Under the pieces are notes generated by a model, which was not told where the DNA came from, ran no database searches, and saw nothing but the letters and a program-made list of their open reading frames with translations. From Flammeovirgaceae bacterium 311 (GTDB taxonomy: Bacteria > Bacteroidota > Bacteroidia > Cytophagales > Cyclobacteriaceae), in the NCBI GenBank assembly GCA_000597885.1, contig CP004371.1:2496501-2560500 (forward strand): DNA of 64,000 bases, written 5' to 3'. Positions within the stretch are counted from its first letter, which is position 1; the number at the start of each line of letters is the position of its first letter. Below are positions 26,717 to 35,676 of this stretch, in pieces. The position numbers were made by a program, and so were the translations under genes.

Positions 26717-28170
26717 TTACGGCCGGCGCCCAGGGAAATCAGCCACAGGCCCACCAGCATGAGTGCTCCGTTCAGTAACAGAATAAAGAAGCCAAATTTA
26801 AAGCCTCCAAACCACTGCACTGAGTTATAATCAAGAATAAAGGAAATAACCGGCGCCAGTATACATACCACAGGTGCCCAGCTATCGCGAATGGCCCGCC
26901 GGGTGAGCAGGCCAAAGGTAAACAATCCCAGGAGCGGACCATAGGTGTAGCCTGCCGCCCTAAAAACTTGGTTAATTACACTCTTGTCGTTCATGGCATT
27001 AAAAACCACTATCACAATTAGTGTAATGATAGAAAAAGCAATGTGTACCATCAGGCGGGTACGCTGCTTGCCCTCCTCCTGTGTACGCTTTTCAAAACCC
27101 AGAATATCTACACAAAAAGAGGTGGTAAGGGCAGTAAGAGCAGAGTCGGCAGAGCTGTAGGCTGCTGCTATAATACCCAGCAGAAACATAATGCCCGCCA
27201 GTTTTGGAAAATTGTTCAGCGCCAGCATGGGGTACAGGCTGTCGCTCCGCTCTGGCAGGGCAATGCCCTTGGCCTCCACATAGATGTACAGCATGGCACC
27301 CAGCGTAAGGAATACCAGGTTGGCAATGACCAGCACAATGGTAAACCAGAACATATTCTTTTGTGCATCGCCCAGGGTACGCACGGTCAGGTTCTTTTGC
27401 ATCATGTCCTGATCCAGGCCCGTCATTACAATGGCAATAAAAGCACCGGATATAAACTGCTTCCAGAAATAGTTGGGGCTGTTTACATCATCGAAGAAAA
27501 AGATTTGCGAAAAGCGGCTCTCTTCCACAGCGCCTACCAGCTCACTCACGCCCATGCCCAGCTCCTGCCCGATCAGGTAAATGCTGATGCCCACTGCCAG
27601 CAGCATAAACAAGGTTTGCAGGGTGTCGGTAAACACAATGGTTTTGATTCCTCCTTTAAAGGTATACAGCCAGATAAGTAGTATGGTAACCGCCACTGTA
27701 ACGATAAAGGGCACCCCCCAGGCATCGAAAACAGCTATCTGTAATACATTGGCAGCCAGGTACAGGCGAAAACTGGAACCAATCAGGCGGGAGATGAGAA
27801 AAAATACTGCCCCGGTTTTATACGACCAGAAACCAAATCGCTCCTCCAGGTATCCATAAATACTAACGAGATTAAGTCGGTAATAGAGTGGCAGCAATAC
27901 CAGGCCTATAACGGCGTAGCCTATAATGTAACCCAGCACTACCTGAAAATAGCTGAAGAAGCTGGCGCCCACCTCTCCCGGAATAGAGATAAAAGTAACC
28001 CCGCTTAAAGAGGCGCCAATCATACCAAAGGCCACCAGGTACCAGGGGCTTTGCCGGTTGGCCGTGAAAAAGGTTTTGTTGTCAGACTCGCCGCGGGAAG
28101 TTAACCAGGAAATAAAGATCAGGAGCAGAAAGTAGGCGGCAATAATGCCAACAACCAAAGCAGGACTCAT
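26683..28170 (-). CDS. Sodium:solute symporter (SSS family)
   Basis: About 495 residues from the ATG at 28170 (MSPALVVGIIAAYFLLLIFISWLTSR); an in-frame TTG at 28224 would put a polar tail before the first helix. About 13 transmembrane helices are evident. Family signatures include TFFTANRQSPWYLVAFGMIGASLSGVTFISIPG (Na+-site region), YGYLEERFGFWSYKTGAVFFLISR and YTFKGGIKTIVFTDTLQTLFM. AAYSSADSALTALTTSFCVDILG also fits. It is an inner-membrane Na+-coupled importer; the substrate cannot be told from sequence (sugars, sialic acids, inositol and carboxylates all occur in this family). It is separate from the two-subunit symporter at 15-17 kb. Confidence 0.9.
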   Translation of the reverse strand: MSPALVVGIIAAYFLLLIFISWLTSRGESDNKTFFTANRQSPWYLVAFGMIGASLSGVTFISIPGEVGASFFSYFQVVLGYIIGYAVIGLVLLPLYYRLNLVSIYGYLEERFGFWSYKTGAVFFLISRLIGSSFRLYLAANVLQIAVFDAWGVPFIVTVAVTILLIWLYTFKGGIKTIVFTDTLQTLFMLLAVGISIYLIGQELGMGVSELVGAVEESRFSQIFFFDDVNSPNYFWKQFISGAFIAIVMTGLDQDMMQKNLTVRTLGDAQKNMFWFTIVLVIANLVFLTLGAMLYIYVEAKGIALPERSDSLYPMLALNNFPKLAGIMFLLGIIAAAYSSADSALTALTTSFCVDILGFEKRTQEEGKQRTRLMVHIAFSIITLIVIVVFNAMNDKSVINQVFRAAGYTYGPLLGLFTFGLLTRRAIRDSWAPVVCILAPVISFILDYNSVQWFGGFKFGFFILLLNGALMLVGLWLISLGAGRKMEVAGAYNSR

Positions 28171-28212
28171 ATCGTAACTAAAAGATAAAGAGTAAATTTG
28201 AACATAATTACT

Positions 28213-28220
28213 TATTTTTG
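28213..28220 (+). promoter_or_regulatory. Possible -7 promoter element for clpS
   Basis: TATTTTTG matches the Bacteroidota -7 consensus TAnnTTTG and lies 20 bp upstream of the clpS ATG. A TTTG at 28197-28200 is too close to be an ideal -33 box, so the assignment is tentative. Confidence 0.35.
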
Positions 28221-28240
28221 CCAACTTAAAGGCTTAAAGT

Positions 28241-28522
28241 ATGAAGTTTACAACCGCTTACGAAGAAGAGGTCGAAGTACTGGAAGTAGTAGTGGATGTA
28301 GATGAGCGGGACCTGATGGTCTATAACGACGACTACAACACCTTCGACCATGTAACGAACACCCTGGTGCGTGTGTGCAAACATGATTTGCATCAGGCAG
28401 AGCAGTGTACGTGGCTAATCCACTACAAAGGCAAGTGCTCTGTAAAAAAAGGCAGTTACGAAGACCTCAAACCTATGCGTGATGGCATTCGCGAAGCAGG
28501 CATAGACGCTAAAATCATTTAA
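28241..28522 (+). CDS. clpS: ClpS, adaptor of the ClpAP/ClpCP protease (N-end rule)
   Basis: The 93-residue cytoplasmic protein has the ClpS core: LMVYNDDYNTFDHVTNTLVRV (the conserved NDD and hydrophobic N-degron pocket) followed by HQAEQCTWLIHYKGKCSVKKGSYEDLKPMRDGIREAGIDAKI. ClpS recognises proteins with destabilising N-terminal residues and delivers them to the Clp ATPase. It starts with an acidic, flexible N-terminus as expected. It stands alone between divergent and downstream genes, with its own terminator. Confidence 0.9.
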   Translation: MKFTTAYEEEVEVLEVVVDVDERDLMVYNDDYNTFDHVTNTLVRVCKHDLHQAEQCTWLIHYKGKCSVKKGSYEDLKPMRDGIREAGIDAKII

Positions 28523-28547
28523 TTTTTCCCACCTCTTTAATCTTCCG

Positions 28548-28572
28548 GCCTGACTCTATCAGGCTTTTTTTT
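28548..28572 (+). terminator. Rho-independent terminator after clpS
   Basis: A short stem GCCTGA/TCAGGC with loop CTCTA is followed by eight T residues. Confidence 0.85.
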
Positions 28573-28710
28573 ATGCAAAATCCAATTTATGCATCAGCTG
28601 GTTTTCAGGATTTATTTTTCGCTAAATTAGGTTTTTAAACCCTATTTAAGCCCTAACCTGCGAATGATTTCACCCCCGTTTATGTTGATATAACAGCAAT
28701 AAAGTACAAA

Positions 28711-29334
28711 ATGGAATACCCATCTCAGCATATAGAAAGAGCAGTAGAAGAAATTTCTAAGCTACCAGGTATTGGCCGCAAAACAGCCCTGCGCCTGGCC
28801 CTGCACCTGCTGCGCCGCGAAGAAACAGAAACAGTGCAGCTGGCACAGGCGCTCATAGACCTGCGCACCAAAACCCGCCACTGCAGCAACTGCCACAACC
28901 TCTCAGACCATGAGATCTGCAGCATATGTGCCAACCCACGTCGCGATAATGCAGTGATCTGTGTGGTAGAAAACCCGCAGGATGTAATGGCCATCGAAAA
29001 TACATCTCAGTATCATGGCCTCTACCATGTTTTAGGCGGCGTTATCTCCCCCATCGAAGGTGTAGGCCCCTCAGATCTGCGCATCGATTCCCTGGTGAAT
29101 CGGGTTACCGCCGGCAGCACCAAAGAAGTTATTCTGGCCATAAGCCCCACCATGGAGGGCGATACAACCGCTTTTTATCTTACCCGCAAGCTGAAGGCAT
29201 CCGGCATTCGCATAAGCTCCATTGCCCGTGGGGTGCCTGTTGGCGGTGAGCTGGAGTATACTGATGAAATAACCCTGGGCCGCAGCATTATAAGCCGCAC
29301 CCTCTACAGCAGTAACGGAGAGGATAAATCATAA
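28711..29334 (+). CDS. recR: Recombination mediator RecR
   Basis: The 207-residue product contains the N-terminal helix-hairpin-helix ([20 protein letters not shown]). The Cys4 zinc finger (Cys about 58, 61, 70, 73 in [17 protein letters not shown]) and the Toprim domain ([15 protein letters not shown]...[13 protein letters not shown]) follow. The C-terminal Walker-like stretch [34 protein letters not shown] is typical of RecR. With RecF and RecO it loads RecA on SSB-coated gaps during recombinational repair. Length matches the family. A terminator follows, and no dnaX or ybaB homologue is adjacent, unlike in many bacteria. Confidence 0.96.
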   Translation: MEYPSQHIERAVEEISKLPGIGRKTALRLALHLLRREETETVQLAQALIDLRTKTRHCSNCHNLSDHEICSICANPRRDNAVICVVENPQDVMAIENTSQYHGLYHVLGGVISPIEGVGPSDLRIDSLVNRVTAGSTKEVILAISPTMEGDTTAFYLTRKLKASGIRISSIARGVPVGGELEYTDEITLGRSIISRTLYSSNGEDKS

Positions 29335-29364
29335 GCAGCCGCATAGCCCTAAAGCTCCTGTAAC

Positions 29365-29400
29365 TCCCGATATGCCCCTGTGCATCGTCGGGATTTTTTA
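29365..29400 (+). terminator. Probable terminator after recR
   Basis: A stem TCCCGA/TCGGGA extended by ATGC/GCAT with a small bulge is followed by a run of T. Confidence 0.75.
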
Positions 29401-29531
29401 TACCCGGCCAATTAGAAAATTCAGCTATAAAAATATAAAGATCCACAATATCAGGTCATAGCACACATACATTTGAGGCGATTTACTAACTTGGGGGCGA
29501 ATAATTTTTAAGCGCCTAAAACAACCCCAGT

Positions 29532-30728
29532 ATGAATCTCTTAAGTGAGCGTATCGCCAACCTGGAAGAGTCGGCTACCATAGCAATGGCCACCAAAGCC
29601 CGGGAGTACAAAGAAAAAGGCATTCAGATCATTAATCTAAGCCTTGGCGAACCTGATTTCCCTACGCCCGGCTACATTAATGAGGCCGCCAAAGAGGCCA
29701 TCGACAGCGGTAAGTACTTTACCTACCCGCCCGTACCAGGCTATCTTGACCTGCGCGAAGCCCTTGCCCAAAAGCTGCAGAAGGAAAACGGCATAAAATG
29801 TACTGCCGGCAACATTGTGGTAAGCACCGGTGCCAAGCAGTCTATTGCCAACGTGGTGATGTGTCTGGTAAACCCCGGCGATGAGGTGATCGTTTACACG
29901 CCCTACTGGGTGAGCTACAAAGCCATTGTAGAGCTGGCTGGTGGTGTTTGCGTTGAGATTAAAGGTAGTATTGAAGAGAACTACAAAGCCTCTGCCGAGC
30001 AACTGAAGGCGGCCATCACTCCCCGTACCAAAGCGGTGGTGTATTCTTCTCCAAGCAATCCTACCGGTGCTGTTTTTACCAAAGAAGAAATAGCAGCCAT
30101 TGCAGATGTGCTTAAGGATCACCCCAACATCATGATCATTGCCGACGAAATTTATGAGTACATTAATTTCCAGGGCGATCATGTTAGCCTGGGCTCATTC
30201 CCCGAAGTAGCCGATCGGGTAGCCACTGTAAATGGTTTCTCCAAAGGCTATGCCATGACCGGCTGGCGTATTGGTTATGTATGTGCCCCTAAATGGCTGG
30301 CCGATGCCTGCAACAAAATGCAGGGACAGTTTACCTCTGCCACCAGCAGCATTACACAGCGTGCCGCACTGGCTGCCGTAAAAGGTGGTCTGGAAGCCCC
30401 CTACAAAATGCGCGATGCCTACCTGCGCCGCCGCGACCTGGTGCTGGGCCTGCTGAAAGAGATCCCCGGTCTGAAAACCTATGTGCCAAACGGCGCCTTC
30501 TACATCATGCCTGATGTAAGCTCCTACTTTGGCAAGAGCCATGAGGGAACAACCATCAAAGATGCCGACGATCTGGCCCTGTTCCTGATCGATCATGCGC
30601 ATGTATCGCTGGTATCGGGTGGAGCATTTGGTGCTCCTGAAAGCATACGCATTTCTTATGCTGCTTCTGATGACGATCTGCGCGAAGCCATGAACCGCAT
30701 TAAAAACGCCCTTGCCCTGCTCAGCTAA
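29532..30728 (+). CDS. Pyridoxal-phosphate-dependent aminotransferase (aspartate aminotransferase type)
   Basis: The 398-residue fold-type I class I aminotransferase has the expected motifs. They are NLSLGEPDFPTP near the N-terminus, STGAKQSI for phosphate binding, YSSPSNPTGAVF, ADEIYEYI with the Asp that binds the pyridine N, and NGFSKGYAMTGWRIGY, where Lys238 forms the PLP Schiff base. The C-terminal SIRISYA holds the substrate-carboxylate Arg. The subgroup resembles bacterial class Ib aspartate aminotransferases, interconverting aspartate/2-oxoglutarate and oxaloacetate/glutamate. It is cytoplasmic. The next gene begins 3 bp downstream, so it heads an operon with the heptose kinase and TrkH. 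Confidence 0.92.
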   Translation: MNLLSERIANLEESATIAMATKAREYKEKGIQIINLSLGEPDFPTPGYINEAAKEAIDSGKYFTYPPVPGYLDLREALAQKLQKENGIKCTAGNIVVSTGAKQSIANVVMCLVNPGDEVIVYTPYWVSYKAIVELAGGVCVEIKGSIEENYKASAEQLKAAITPRTKAVVYSSPSNPTGAVFTKEEIAAIADVLKDHPNIMIIADEIYEYINFQGDHVSLGSFPEVADRVATVNGFSKGYAMTGWRIGYVCAPKWLADACNKMQGQFTSATSSITQRAALAAVKGGLEAPYKMRDAYLRRRDLVLGLLKEIPGLKTYVPNGAFYIMPDVSSYFGKSHEGTTIKDADDLALFLIDHAHVSLVSGGAFGAPESIRISYAASDDDLREAMNRIKNALALLS

Positions 30729-30731
30729 AGA

Positions 30732-31727
30732 ATGAGTAAACATTCCCTGGAGGATATATTCGAAGGTTTTAACCACTTAACTGCCCTGATTGTAGGCGAC
30801 GTAATGGTCGACGCCTACATCTGGGGCAAAGTGGAACGTATATCTCCTGAAGCCCCCGTGCCGGTGGTACAGGTTACCCAACGCGAAAGGCGCCTGGGTG
30901 GTGCTGCCAACGTGGCCCTGAACGTACAGGCCATGGGTGCCACACCCCTGCTCTGCAGTGTAGTGGGCAACGATGCCGATGCCCTGATTTTTGAAGAATT
31001 ACTCCAGAAAAGGGGTATTTCAAAAGAAGGCATTGTGAGAAGTCCTCACCGGATCACAACCATTAAGGAACGGGTGCTGGCAGGTTCCCAGCATATATTA
31101 AGGGTAGATTCGGAGCACGATAAAAACCTGCTGACCGGGGAAGAAGAGCTGCTGCTGGAGCGCATTGAAAGCCTGTTGCCTCGCTGCCAGGTGGTGATCT
31201 TTGAAGATTATGACAAAGGCGTTCTCACCCAGCGGGTTATTTCTCAAACCATTCGGCTGGCGCACATACAGGGTATTCCAACTGTGGTAGATCCTAAAAA
31301 GCGCAACTTCTTTGCCTATCAGCAGGCTACCTTATTCAAACCTAATTTAAAGGAACTGCGCGAAGGCCTGAAAATTGATTTTGATAAAGACGATCAGGCT
31401 GCCCTGGAAAAGGCCGTTCAGGACCTAAAGGAACGGCTGCAGCTCCAGTACGCGCTGATTACCCTTTCGGAGTCAGGCATCTACATAGCTGCCCCAGATG
31501 AGCATTTTCTGTTGCCCGCCCACATAAGAACCATATCGGATGTTTCCGGAGCAGGCGACACCGTAGTGAGCATAGCAGCGCTGGCCCTTGCCATGCAGTT
31601 ACCCCCGCGCGCCATTGCAGCGCTGGCAAACCTGGGAGGCGGTCTTGTTTGTGAATATGTAGGCGTAGTGCCGATAGACAAAGCCAGGCTTTATGAGGAA
31701 GCAAAACAAAATCTTGTGAATGCATGA
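30732..31727 (+). CDS. rfaE1: D-glycero-beta-D-manno-heptose-7-phosphate kinase (RfaE1/HldA-type, PfkB family)
   Basis: The 331-residue PfkB-family kinase has GDVMVDAYIWGKVERISPEAPVPVV and RRLGGAANVALNVQAMGA at the N-terminus, typical of the heptose-7-phosphate kinase domain of HldE/RfaE. VVFEDYDKGVLT-like and DPKKRNFFAY stretches are present. The anion-hole/catalytic motif DVSGAGDTV lies near residue 270. It makes heptose-1,7-bisphosphate for ADP-heptose and LPS-core synthesis. The adenylyltransferase half (RfaE2) of bifunctional HldE is absent. It is 3 bp downstream of the aminotransferase and overlaps trkH by 4 bp (ATGA). Confidence 0.9.
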   Translation: MSKHSLEDIFEGFNHLTALIVGDVMVDAYIWGKVERISPEAPVPVVQVTQRERRLGGAANVALNVQAMGATPLLCSVVGNDADALIFEELLQKRGISKEGIVRSPHRITTIKERVLAGSQHILRVDSEHDKNLLTGEEELLLERIESLLPRCQVVIFEDYDKGVLTQRVISQTIRLAHIQGIPTVVDPKKRNFFAYQQATLFKPNLKELREGLKIDFDKDDQAALEKAVQDLKERLQLQYALITLSESGIYIAAPDEHFLLPAHIRTISDVSGAGDTVVSIAALALAMQLPPRAIAALANLGGGLVCEYVGVVPIDKARLYEEAKQNLVNA

Positions 31728-33547
31728 GTTTTAAAAGATTAAAAGACGATTTTGCTGAAAACCTCAACAGACATCTTTACGAGAGCCGGGGCAAAGCCTA
31801 TACTTCTATCAGGGCAATTACCTTTATCAGCTCGCTGGCAGCAGTTGTCCTGCTGATCTACAACCTTGGTTTTGACCTGGAGCCCAACGCACAACGGCAG
31901 GTCTACTATGGCATTGACCTGGTATTTGCCATATTTGTACTCTCCTACCTGGCCCGCTGGCTGTATGCCTTCAGGCGCACAGACTTTATTAAAAGGCACC
32001 GTTTCGAAGGGCTGCTCATGCTCCTGATCCTGCTTAATGGATTATCGGTTTACCTGTTCAATTTTGCGCTTATACCAGAATTGCTGGCATCTATGGGCCT
32101 GGAAAATTCGCTGCAGTTTTACCAGTTCTTTATAGGCTGTTTTATGTTTCTGCTGCTGGTGTACGAGTTTGGCGTTGCCACTACCCGCCTGGGCAACATT
32201 AACTTAAAACCTGCAGCAGCATTCATCTTAAGTTTTCTGGTGCTGATTGGTATTGGCACTGCTGTGCTGATGCTGCCCGATATGACAAGGGCGCCAGGCA
32301 GTATGCCCCTGCTGGAAGCCCTGTTTACCGCTACCAGTGCGGTATGTGTAACTGGCCTGATTGTGGTAGATACGGCCACCTATTTTACCATCAAAGGTCA
32401 GCTTGTAATTCTGGTGCTTATTCAGCTGGGTGGACTGGGTATTCTTTCCTTTGCTTCCTTTTTCACCCTTATCTTCAGGCAGGGGGTGGGCATTCGTCAT
32501 CAGGTTATGCTGCAGGATTTCCTTAGCAGCGAGTCTTTGCTTACGGCCAAGGACCTGCTGCGTCAGATTGTTTTCATGACCTTCTTCTTAGAGTTCATTG
32601 GCTTTCTGCTGATCTTTGCAACCTGGGGCGACGAGGTAACCTTCACTTCCTTAGACCAAAAAATATTTTTTTCCGCTTTCCATTCGGTATCAGCTTTTTG
32701 TAATGCCGGCTTTAGCATATACTCCAATGGCCTATACGAAGGGCTGGTACGTGAGGCCTATGTAATGCATCTGGTAATTGCAGGCCTTGTAATTCTTGGG
32801 GGTATTGGTTTTCCTGTCATCCAGGACCTTTTTTCCAGGAAAAGGCTTCGGGAGCGCCTGCGTAACCCATGGCGCAAGTGGCAGCTGGGTACTAAAATAG
32901 CTGTATTTGTTTCTGCAGCACTTTTGATGTTTGGTACCATCATCTATTATCTGCTGGAGATCAACAATACCCTGGCAGATATGACCTTTATGGAAGCACT
33001 GGTGACCAGTTTTTTCCAATCCGTGACCACCCGCACCGCCGGCTTTAACACAGTTGATATTGGTGCCCTGCGCACCCCTACCTATATTATTTTTCTGTTC
33101 CTGATGTTTATCGGGGCCTCTTCGGGCTCCATCGGGGGCGGCATTAAAACGTCTACTTTCTTTCTGGTAGTTGCCTCTACTGTTGCCACTGTACAGGGAA
33201 AAATGAAGCTGGAGATCGGGAAAAACTACATCAGCAATACACTGGTATTCAGAGCACTTTCGATCTTCGTGTTTGCAGTGGGGATTAATATTATAGGGGT
33301 CCTGCTGCTAACTATAACAGAGCCGGGCATGGAGCTGATTGATATCACCTTCGAACAAGTATCTGCCTTTGCCACGGTGGGCTTGAGTACCGGCATTACC
33401 TCCCAGCTTTCAGATATCAGCCGGGTAATCATTATTTTCAGCATGTTTATTGGACGTGTGGGCACCCTTACCTTTGCGCTGGCATTCTCCAGCAGAGTTT
33501 CAACACGCTCCTACCAGTATCCTAAAGCACACATTATGGTGGGCTAA
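31724..33547 (+). CDS. trkH: TrkH-family potassium uptake protein
   Basis: The 607-residue integral membrane protein has about 150 N-terminal residues forming extra transmembrane helices. The TrkH/KtrB core follows, and its four K+-selectivity P-loops are visible: TATSAVCVTGL, SVSAFCNAGFS, VTTRTAGFN and SAFATVGLSTG. It imports K+ and normally needs a cytoplasmic RCK partner (TrkA/KtrA), which is not in this window. The ATG overlaps the stop of the heptose kinase gene, so it is the third gene of that operon; the functional link is not obvious. Confidence 0.93.
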   Translation: MSFKRLKDDFAENLNRHLYESRGKAYTSIRAITFISSLAAVVLLIYNLGFDLEPNAQRQVYYGIDLVFAIFVLSYLARWLYAFRRTDFIKRHRFEGLLMLLILLNGLSVYLFNFALIPELLASMGLENSLQFYQFFIGCFMFLLLVYEFGVATTRLGNINLKPAAAFILSFLVLIGIGTAVLMLPDMTRAPGSMPLLEALFTATSAVCVTGLIVVDTATYFTIKGQLVILVLIQLGGLGILSFASFFTLIFRQGVGIRHQVMLQDFLSSESLLTAKDLLRQIVFMTFFLEFIGFLLIFATWGDEVTFTSLDQKIFFSAFHSVSAFCNAGFSIYSNGLYEGLVREAYVMHLVIAGLVILGGIGFPVIQDLFSRKRLRERLRNPWRKWQLGTKIAVFVSAALLMFGTIIYYLLEINNTLADMTFMEALVTSFFQSVTTRTAGFNTVDIGALRTPTYIIFLFLMFIGASSGSIGGGIKTSTFFLVVASTVATVQGKMKLEIGKNYISNTLVFRALSIFVFAVGINIIGVLLLTITEPGMELIDITFEQVSAFATVGLSTGITSQLSDISRVIIIFSMFIGRVGTLTFALAFSSRVSTRSYQYPKAHIMVG

Positions 33548-33620
33548 TGAAAGATGGTGAAAATTATGTTATCAGCGATTAAGCATTTAAGCTATAGCGG
33601 GATCATTATGCTCCGGCAGC

Positions 33621-34460
33621 CTACCAGCTGGTCTTTGGCTTTTTAGCAACTTTTTTGGCAGGTTTAGATTTCTTCTTGACTGATTTACCTTTCTTAAGCA
33701 CTGCCCACATATCAAAATCCTGGAAAAAACCAGCAGATAAACTCCAGCTCATGATGGACGACTGCAGGTTATCCTGGTACAGTTGCAGTCCAAAATCACC
33801 TCCTTTAGGCCCACTGGAAAAGTGGCTTTTGGCCGGACCAAGACTGGTGCGGGCATCTACCCAGATGTGGCGGCCAAAGCCCAGATCAAAAATAACACCA
33901 CCACCTGCATACAGCGACATCTGCCAGCGGTTGGCCGGATTCACATATTCAGCACTACCATATTCTCCGGTTTCGCCAAAGCGCACTGTGTAGTTCATGC
34001 TGCCTTGCTCCAGAAAAGCGGCCTGTTCATTTGTTGTTAGCCTGCCTCGCCCCCCCATCCAGTAGTGTAAGGCAGGACCTGCATTTAGGTACCACTCCTG
34101 GTGGCTTTTTTTAATTTCTGAATGAAAACTTACCCGGTACAGTATAGGCACCGTCAGGTAATTAAGGCTGGCCTGGTCTCTTACAGCCAGCATTCCCTTG
34201 TTGTAGGATACATCCTTCTGGCGGTACACATACAACCATTCCAGGTGCAGCGAGTAGCGATCATTTACTTTATAATTTGTAGCAAGGCCTCCATGGTAGC
34301 CCAGTTTTCGGCTGCTCGTATAATATTCACTCCCCTCTGCTTCAGCAAAGTTAAGCGTGTTTAAGGATACACCTCCAAGAGGTCCGATCCTTAACTGGCC
34401 AAATACACCCATGGGTGCCGCCAGTATAAAAGAAAGCAGTATAAATCGAATAGATCTCAT
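33621..34460 (-). CDS. PorT-like outer-membrane beta-barrel protein with Lys-rich tail
   Basis: The 279-residue product has a signal peptide (MRSIRFILLSFILAAPMGVFG, then QLRIGPLGGVSL). The barrel of alternating strands (LGYHGGLATNYKVNDRYSLHLEWLYVYRQKD, LNYLTVPILYRVSF, WYLNAGPALHYWMGGR) matches the outer-membrane beta-barrel domain of the PorT family. The barrel seems to end near residue 255. The last ~25 residues are an unusual basic tail (KKGKSVKKKSKPAKKVAKKPK), perhaps for electrostatic contact with LPS or DNA. It is not certain that it works in type IX secretion. It is convergent with trkH and divergent from the porP gene. Confidence 0.8.
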   Translation of the reverse strand: MRSIRFILLSFILAAPMGVFGQLRIGPLGGVSLNTLNFAEAEGSEYYTSSRKLGYHGGLATNYKVNDRYSLHLEWLYVYRQKDVSYNKGMLAVRDQASLNYLTVPILYRVSFHSEIKKSHQEWYLNAGPALHYWMGGRGRLTTNEQAAFLEQGSMNYTVRFGETGEYGSAEYVNPANRWQMSLYAGGGVIFDLGFGRHIWVDARTSLGPAKSHFSSGPKGGDFGLQLYQDNLQSSIMSWSLSAGFFQDFDMWAVLKKGKSVKKKSKPAKKVAKKPKTSW

Positions 34461-34686
34461 AGCATCAATAAAAAAAATACAACCATTACCCTATTTTTTT
34501 CTTAAATCTGATTTTTGTTTGTGGCAGCAACCAAAAAGAGCAAGCACTATGCATGCATTATGTTATGGCTTCTGTCAGAGTTTAAAGGTACGGGCAACAA
34601 ATCTTGAAAATGTTAAAAAAAAGATTGATATGTTACGTAAGGCATGAAGTTGTATAAAATGAAGAGGTTGCTGCCGGGACATACCT

Positions 34687-34694
34687 TAATTTAG
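34687..34694 (+). promoter_or_regulatory. TAATTTAG element upstream of the first PorP gene
   Basis: TAATTTAG, one base from the Bacteroidota -7 consensus TAnnTTTG, lies 39 bp before the start codon at 34726. The same octamer occurs 61 bp and 58 bp before the two giant adhesin genes. Confidence 0.35.
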
Positions 34695-34725
34695 CATCTG
34701 TATCATTGGTATAATAAAGGACAGC

Positions 34726-35664
34726 ATGCTCTACCGGCTTCTTACAACTGGGTTTTTATCGCTCTTATTCGCCTGCACATGGGTTCATGCACAGGAGGCC
34801 CCTTTGTACAGCCAGTACTTTACCAACCCTTATTTATACAACCCATCCTTTGCCGGCACCGATGGTTACCCGGTTGTATTCCTTACCCTCCGCAGACAAT
34901 GGGCAGGAATAGAGGGAGCACCCACCGCTTATGCCCTGAGCTTCCATACACCGGTAAGTAAGGTTTTGGCCTTAGGTGCACATATTCGTACCGAAAGCCG
35001 CGGTGTACTGCAATCTTCGCTGGCCCTAGGCTCCCTGGCGTATGTAGCACATTTCTCCGACGGGCATTTCCTTAGAATGGGCTTATCGGCAGGTGTAAGC
35101 CACCACAGCGCAGATTTTAGCGAAGCAACAGAGGCCCAGCAACCCTACCTGGCAAACTGGGCCAGTAAAGCCCTTCGTTTCGAAGCGGGCTTTGGCATTA
35201 ACTACCATCTGAAGCATTTTAACCTGGGCCTGGCACTGCCTCACCTTACTCAGCAAACAGTACTGGGAAGCGAAGTACAGGATCTCTTTACCTTCTCTCC
35301 CTTCGATCAGTGGGTGGCAACAGCCAGCTATTATGCTGAATTAACGCCTGAAAAACTGGCACTGGAGCCCCTGCTGGTGGTGCAAAAAGTAGGCGAAGAG
35401 AAAACAAGGCTGGAGGCCGGAGCAGTACTGTATATGAACAAAGCACTTTGGGCGGGTGCCACCTACCGGCATCAGTATGGCATTACGGCACTGGCGGGTG
35501 TAAACATCAAACCGGGCATCAGCTTTGGCTATGCTTACGAGCTTGCCAATGCCTACACAGGCAGCTGGCTGCAGAGCACCCATGAGCTGCAGCTAAAGTT
35601 TAAGCTGGGTGCAGAAAAAGAATGGGGCAAAGAAGTGCAGCACAAGCCCCGCTTTGAAATGTAA
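34726..35664 (+). CDS. PorP/SprF-family T9SS outer-membrane protein (module 1)
   Basis: The 312-residue product has a signal peptide (about 1-22, ending VHAQ) and the family opening EAPLYSQYFTNPYLYNPSFAGTDG. Further motifs are RRQWAGIEGAPTAYALSFHTPV, LGAHI, FEAGFGINYHLKHFNLGLALPHL and GATYRHQYGITALAGVNIKPGISFGYAYELA. PorP/SprF proteins are barrels in the outer membrane; in gliding bacteria SprF is required to deliver SprB to the surface, and each is usually encoded beside its type B partner. Here the partner at 35677 begins 12 bp downstream. It is only distantly related to the two identical PorP copies further on. Confidence 0.93.
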   Translation: MLYRLLTTGFLSLLFACTWVHAQEAPLYSQYFTNPYLYNPSFAGTDGYPVVFLTLRRQWAGIEGAPTAYALSFHTPVSKVLALGAHIRTESRGVLQSSLALGSLAYVAHFSDGHFLRMGLSAGVSHHSADFSEATEAQQPYLANWASKALRFEAGFGINYHLKHFNLGLALPHLTQQTVLGSEVQDLFTFSPFDQWVATASYYAELTPEKLALEPLLVVQKVGEEKTRLEAGAVLYMNKALWAGATYRHQYGITALAGVNIKPGISFGYAYELANAYTGSWLQSTHELQLKFKLGAEKEWGKEVQHKPRFEM

Positions 35665-35676
35665 TTTTTAGAAACC

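Noticed and set aside
34461-34725. Possible small gene between the PorT-like and PorP genes
   Set aside because: The open frame here (to 34647) starts inside the PorT-like gene on the other strand and shows no protein character; the gap is a divergent promoter region.
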